A stretch of 15,184 nt of DNA from Desulfobacula sp. (GTDB lineage Bacteria; Desulfobacterota; Desulfobacteria; Desulfobacterales; Desulfobacteraceae), in assembly GCF_021107415.1 (NCBI RefSeq), contig NZ_JAIOSW010000202.1, forward strand, positions 1-15,184, given 5' to 3'. A program made the position numbers and the translations under genes. The notes beneath the pieces were generated by a model. That model did not search any database, was not told the DNA's origin, and was given only the letters and a program-made list of their open reading frames with translations. This document shows positions 14,160 through 15,184 of this stretch, in pieces. Numbering within the stretch: the first letter of the stretch is position 1; every line of letters begins with the position of its first letter.

Positions 14160-15184
14160 ATGAAAATAACAATTAGAAAAATCATTCTTGATGCTGCCCA
14201 AAAAGCCTTTGAAAAAGGAATGTTGATTTCAGATCAGATTTCTGAAATGGAGATAGAAGAACCCCGGCACCAATCCCAGGGAGATTTTTCTACAAATTTT
14301 GCAATGGTTTGCGCCTCCATACAAAAAATGCCACCAAGGAAAATTGCTGAAATCCTGGTATCAGAGATTGAAATCTCTGGTAAATCCCCGGATACAGCAT
14401 CGGATACAGCATCGGATAAAGCATCAGGTGAAACCCCAGGTTTGATTGAAAAGGTTGAGATAGCAGGTCCGGGATTCATCAATTTTTTTCTTTCAAATAG
14501 AGCATGGCATCCTGTGATTGATACCATCCTCAGCCGGGATAAAACTTATGGTACTTCTGATATGGGTAAGAATGAAAAAGTACAGGTGGAATTTGTCAGT
14601 GCCAATCCCACCGGTCCCTTGCATGTCGGTCATGGAAGGGGTGCTGCCGTGGGAGATTCTGTCGGGAATATTCTTTCATTCGCCGGGTTTGATGTTCAAA
14701 AAGAGTTTTATATTAATGATTCGGGCCGTCAGATAAGAACCCTTGGCAGGTCTGTCTGGATAAGACTGCAGCAAATAAGGGGCAAAGAAATCAAGTTCCC
14801 TGATGACTGCTATCAAGGCGATTATATCATGGACCTGGCCCGCAAGATTCATGAAAAAGAGGGTGACAAGTTTCTCCGGAAGGATGAGGAGCAGGCCATT
14901 GCTGTGTGTGCAAAATTTGCAGCAAAGAAAATTCTTAAAGGTATACAACAAGACTTATCAGATTTTGGTGTCACGTTTGATCAATGGTTCAGTGAACAAA
15001 GCCTGTATGATGCAGGAAGAGTTCAAAAAGCGATTGATGATTTTAAATCAAAAGGTTTGATTTATGAAGAAGATGGTGCACTTTGGTTTCGAACACAGGA
15101 TTTTGGTGATGAGAAAAACAGGGTGGTGGTCAGAAATAACGGCCTGACAACGTATTTTGCTTCAGATATTGCCTATCATATGGA
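14160..15184 (+). CDS. argS: Arginyl-tRNA synthetase, N-terminal part (runs off window)
   Basis: The class I synthetase that attaches arginine to tRNA-Arg. 341 codons are present and open to the right edge, against a usual length of about 550-600. The N-terminal domain begins [12 protein letters not shown], has [11 protein letters not shown], and ends in [17 protein letters not shown]. The catalytic domain shows [20 protein letters not shown], with HVGH as the class I HIGH motif at about residue 159, followed by [11 protein letters not shown] and DFGVTFDQW. The KMSKS loop and anticodon-binding domain lie outside. Between EIEI and the IEKVEIAG strand is an insertion of about 20 residues ([18 protein letters not shown]) made partly of a 12-base tandem repeat. 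The start ATG 14160 follows the acidic protein by eight bases and has only a weak GAG upstream. Confidence 0.97.
   Translation, partial: MKITIRKIILDAAQKAFEKGMLISDQISEMEIEEPRHQSQGDFSTNFAMVCASIQKMPPRKIAEILVSEIEISGKSPDTASDTASDKASGETPGLIEKVEIAGPGFINFFLSNRAWHPVIDTILSRDKTYGTSDMGKNEKVQVEFVSANPTGPLHVGHGRGAAVGDSVGNILSFAGFDVQKEFYINDSGRQIRTLGRSVWIRLQQIRGKEIKFPDDCYQGDYIMDLARKIHEKEGDKFLRKDEEQAIAVCAKFAAKKILKGIQQDLSDFGVTFDQWFSEQSLYDAGRVQKAIDDFKSKGLIYEEDGALWFRTQDFGDEKNRVVVRNNGLTTYFASDIAYHM
14391..14426 (+). repeat. Three tandem 12-base units inside argS
   Basis: GATACAGCATCG at 14391-14402 and 14403-14414 are identical; GATAAAGCATCA at 14415-14426 differs at two positions. Each unit encodes four residues ([12 protein letters not shown]), so copy-number change keeps the argS frame. 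It sits in a Ser/Thr/Ala/Asp-rich loop of the N-terminal domain. Confidence 0.95.

Noticed and set aside
14226..14248. Inverted repeat ATTTCAGA / TCTGAAAT near the start of argS
   Set aside because: Lies within well-conserved coding sequence about 65 bases after the start; an eight-base stem with a seven-base loop in AT-rich DNA is not enough to call regulation.
14362..14379. Perfect inverted repeat CAGAGATT / AATCTCTG with a two-base centre in argS
   Set aside because: Inside the coding region next to the repeat insertion; possibly linked to how the insertion arose, but no independent support.
1..15184. tRNA, rRNA, CRISPR array, insertion sequence or integrase
   Set aside because: None seen on either strand; no transposase-like protein, no regularly spaced repeats and no tRNA-like cloverleaf noticed by eye.

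Overview
The window is AT-rich bacterial DNA with dense, mostly plus-strand genes. The gene content (RND efflux pump, mini FtsX-type ABC permease, an arginyl-tRNA synthetase preceded by a small acidic protein) and the low-GC, AAA/TTT-rich codon style fit a Gram-negative anaerobe of the Desulfobacterota, perhaps a Desulfobacter or Desulfobacula relative. That placement is an impression from composition and gene style, not a database result.

Layout. (1) 1-792, minus strand: the end of a divergent ABC export operon, with a short FtsX-family permease followed by the first 34 codons of its ATPase, which runs off the left edge. (2) 793-1018: a divergent promoter region. (3) 1031-5197, plus strand: an RND efflux pair (periplasmic adaptor, then inner-membrane pump), back to back with no gap. 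No outer-membrane channel gene is present. (4) 5198-5515: no intact gene, but the minus strand carries a 78-codon open frame without a start that looks like the broken C-terminus of a lost gene. Its upstream end holds a perfect 15-bp palindrome next to a plausible promoter facing the following operon. (5) 5516-13611, plus strand: eight tightly packed genes. These are a radical SAM/SPASM enzyme, a GSCFA-domain protein, a MurG-like glycosyltransferase, two GT4 glycosyltransferases, a histidine phosphatase, a second MurG-like glycosyltransferase, and a NodB-type deacetylase. (6) 13612-13698: a strong sigma-70-type promoter. (7) 13699-15184: a small acidic protein of unknown function and the 5' two-thirds or so of argS, which runs off the right edge.

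How the genes work together. The eight-gene block is the most interesting part. Four glycosyltransferases, a phosphatase and a deacetylase, none with a visible signal peptide, imply cytoplasmic assembly of a glycan or glycoconjugate whose intermediates are dephosphorylated and N- or O-deacetylated. The radical SAM enzyme and the GSCFA (SGNH-like) protein at the front suggest an unusual modification. No flippase, polymerase, ABC exporter or sugar-nucleotide synthesis gene lies in the window, so the product and its final location cannot be read from this sequence. The block sits between an efflux operon plus a gene remnant on one side and a housekeeping operon (argS) on the other, which fits an accessory insertion.
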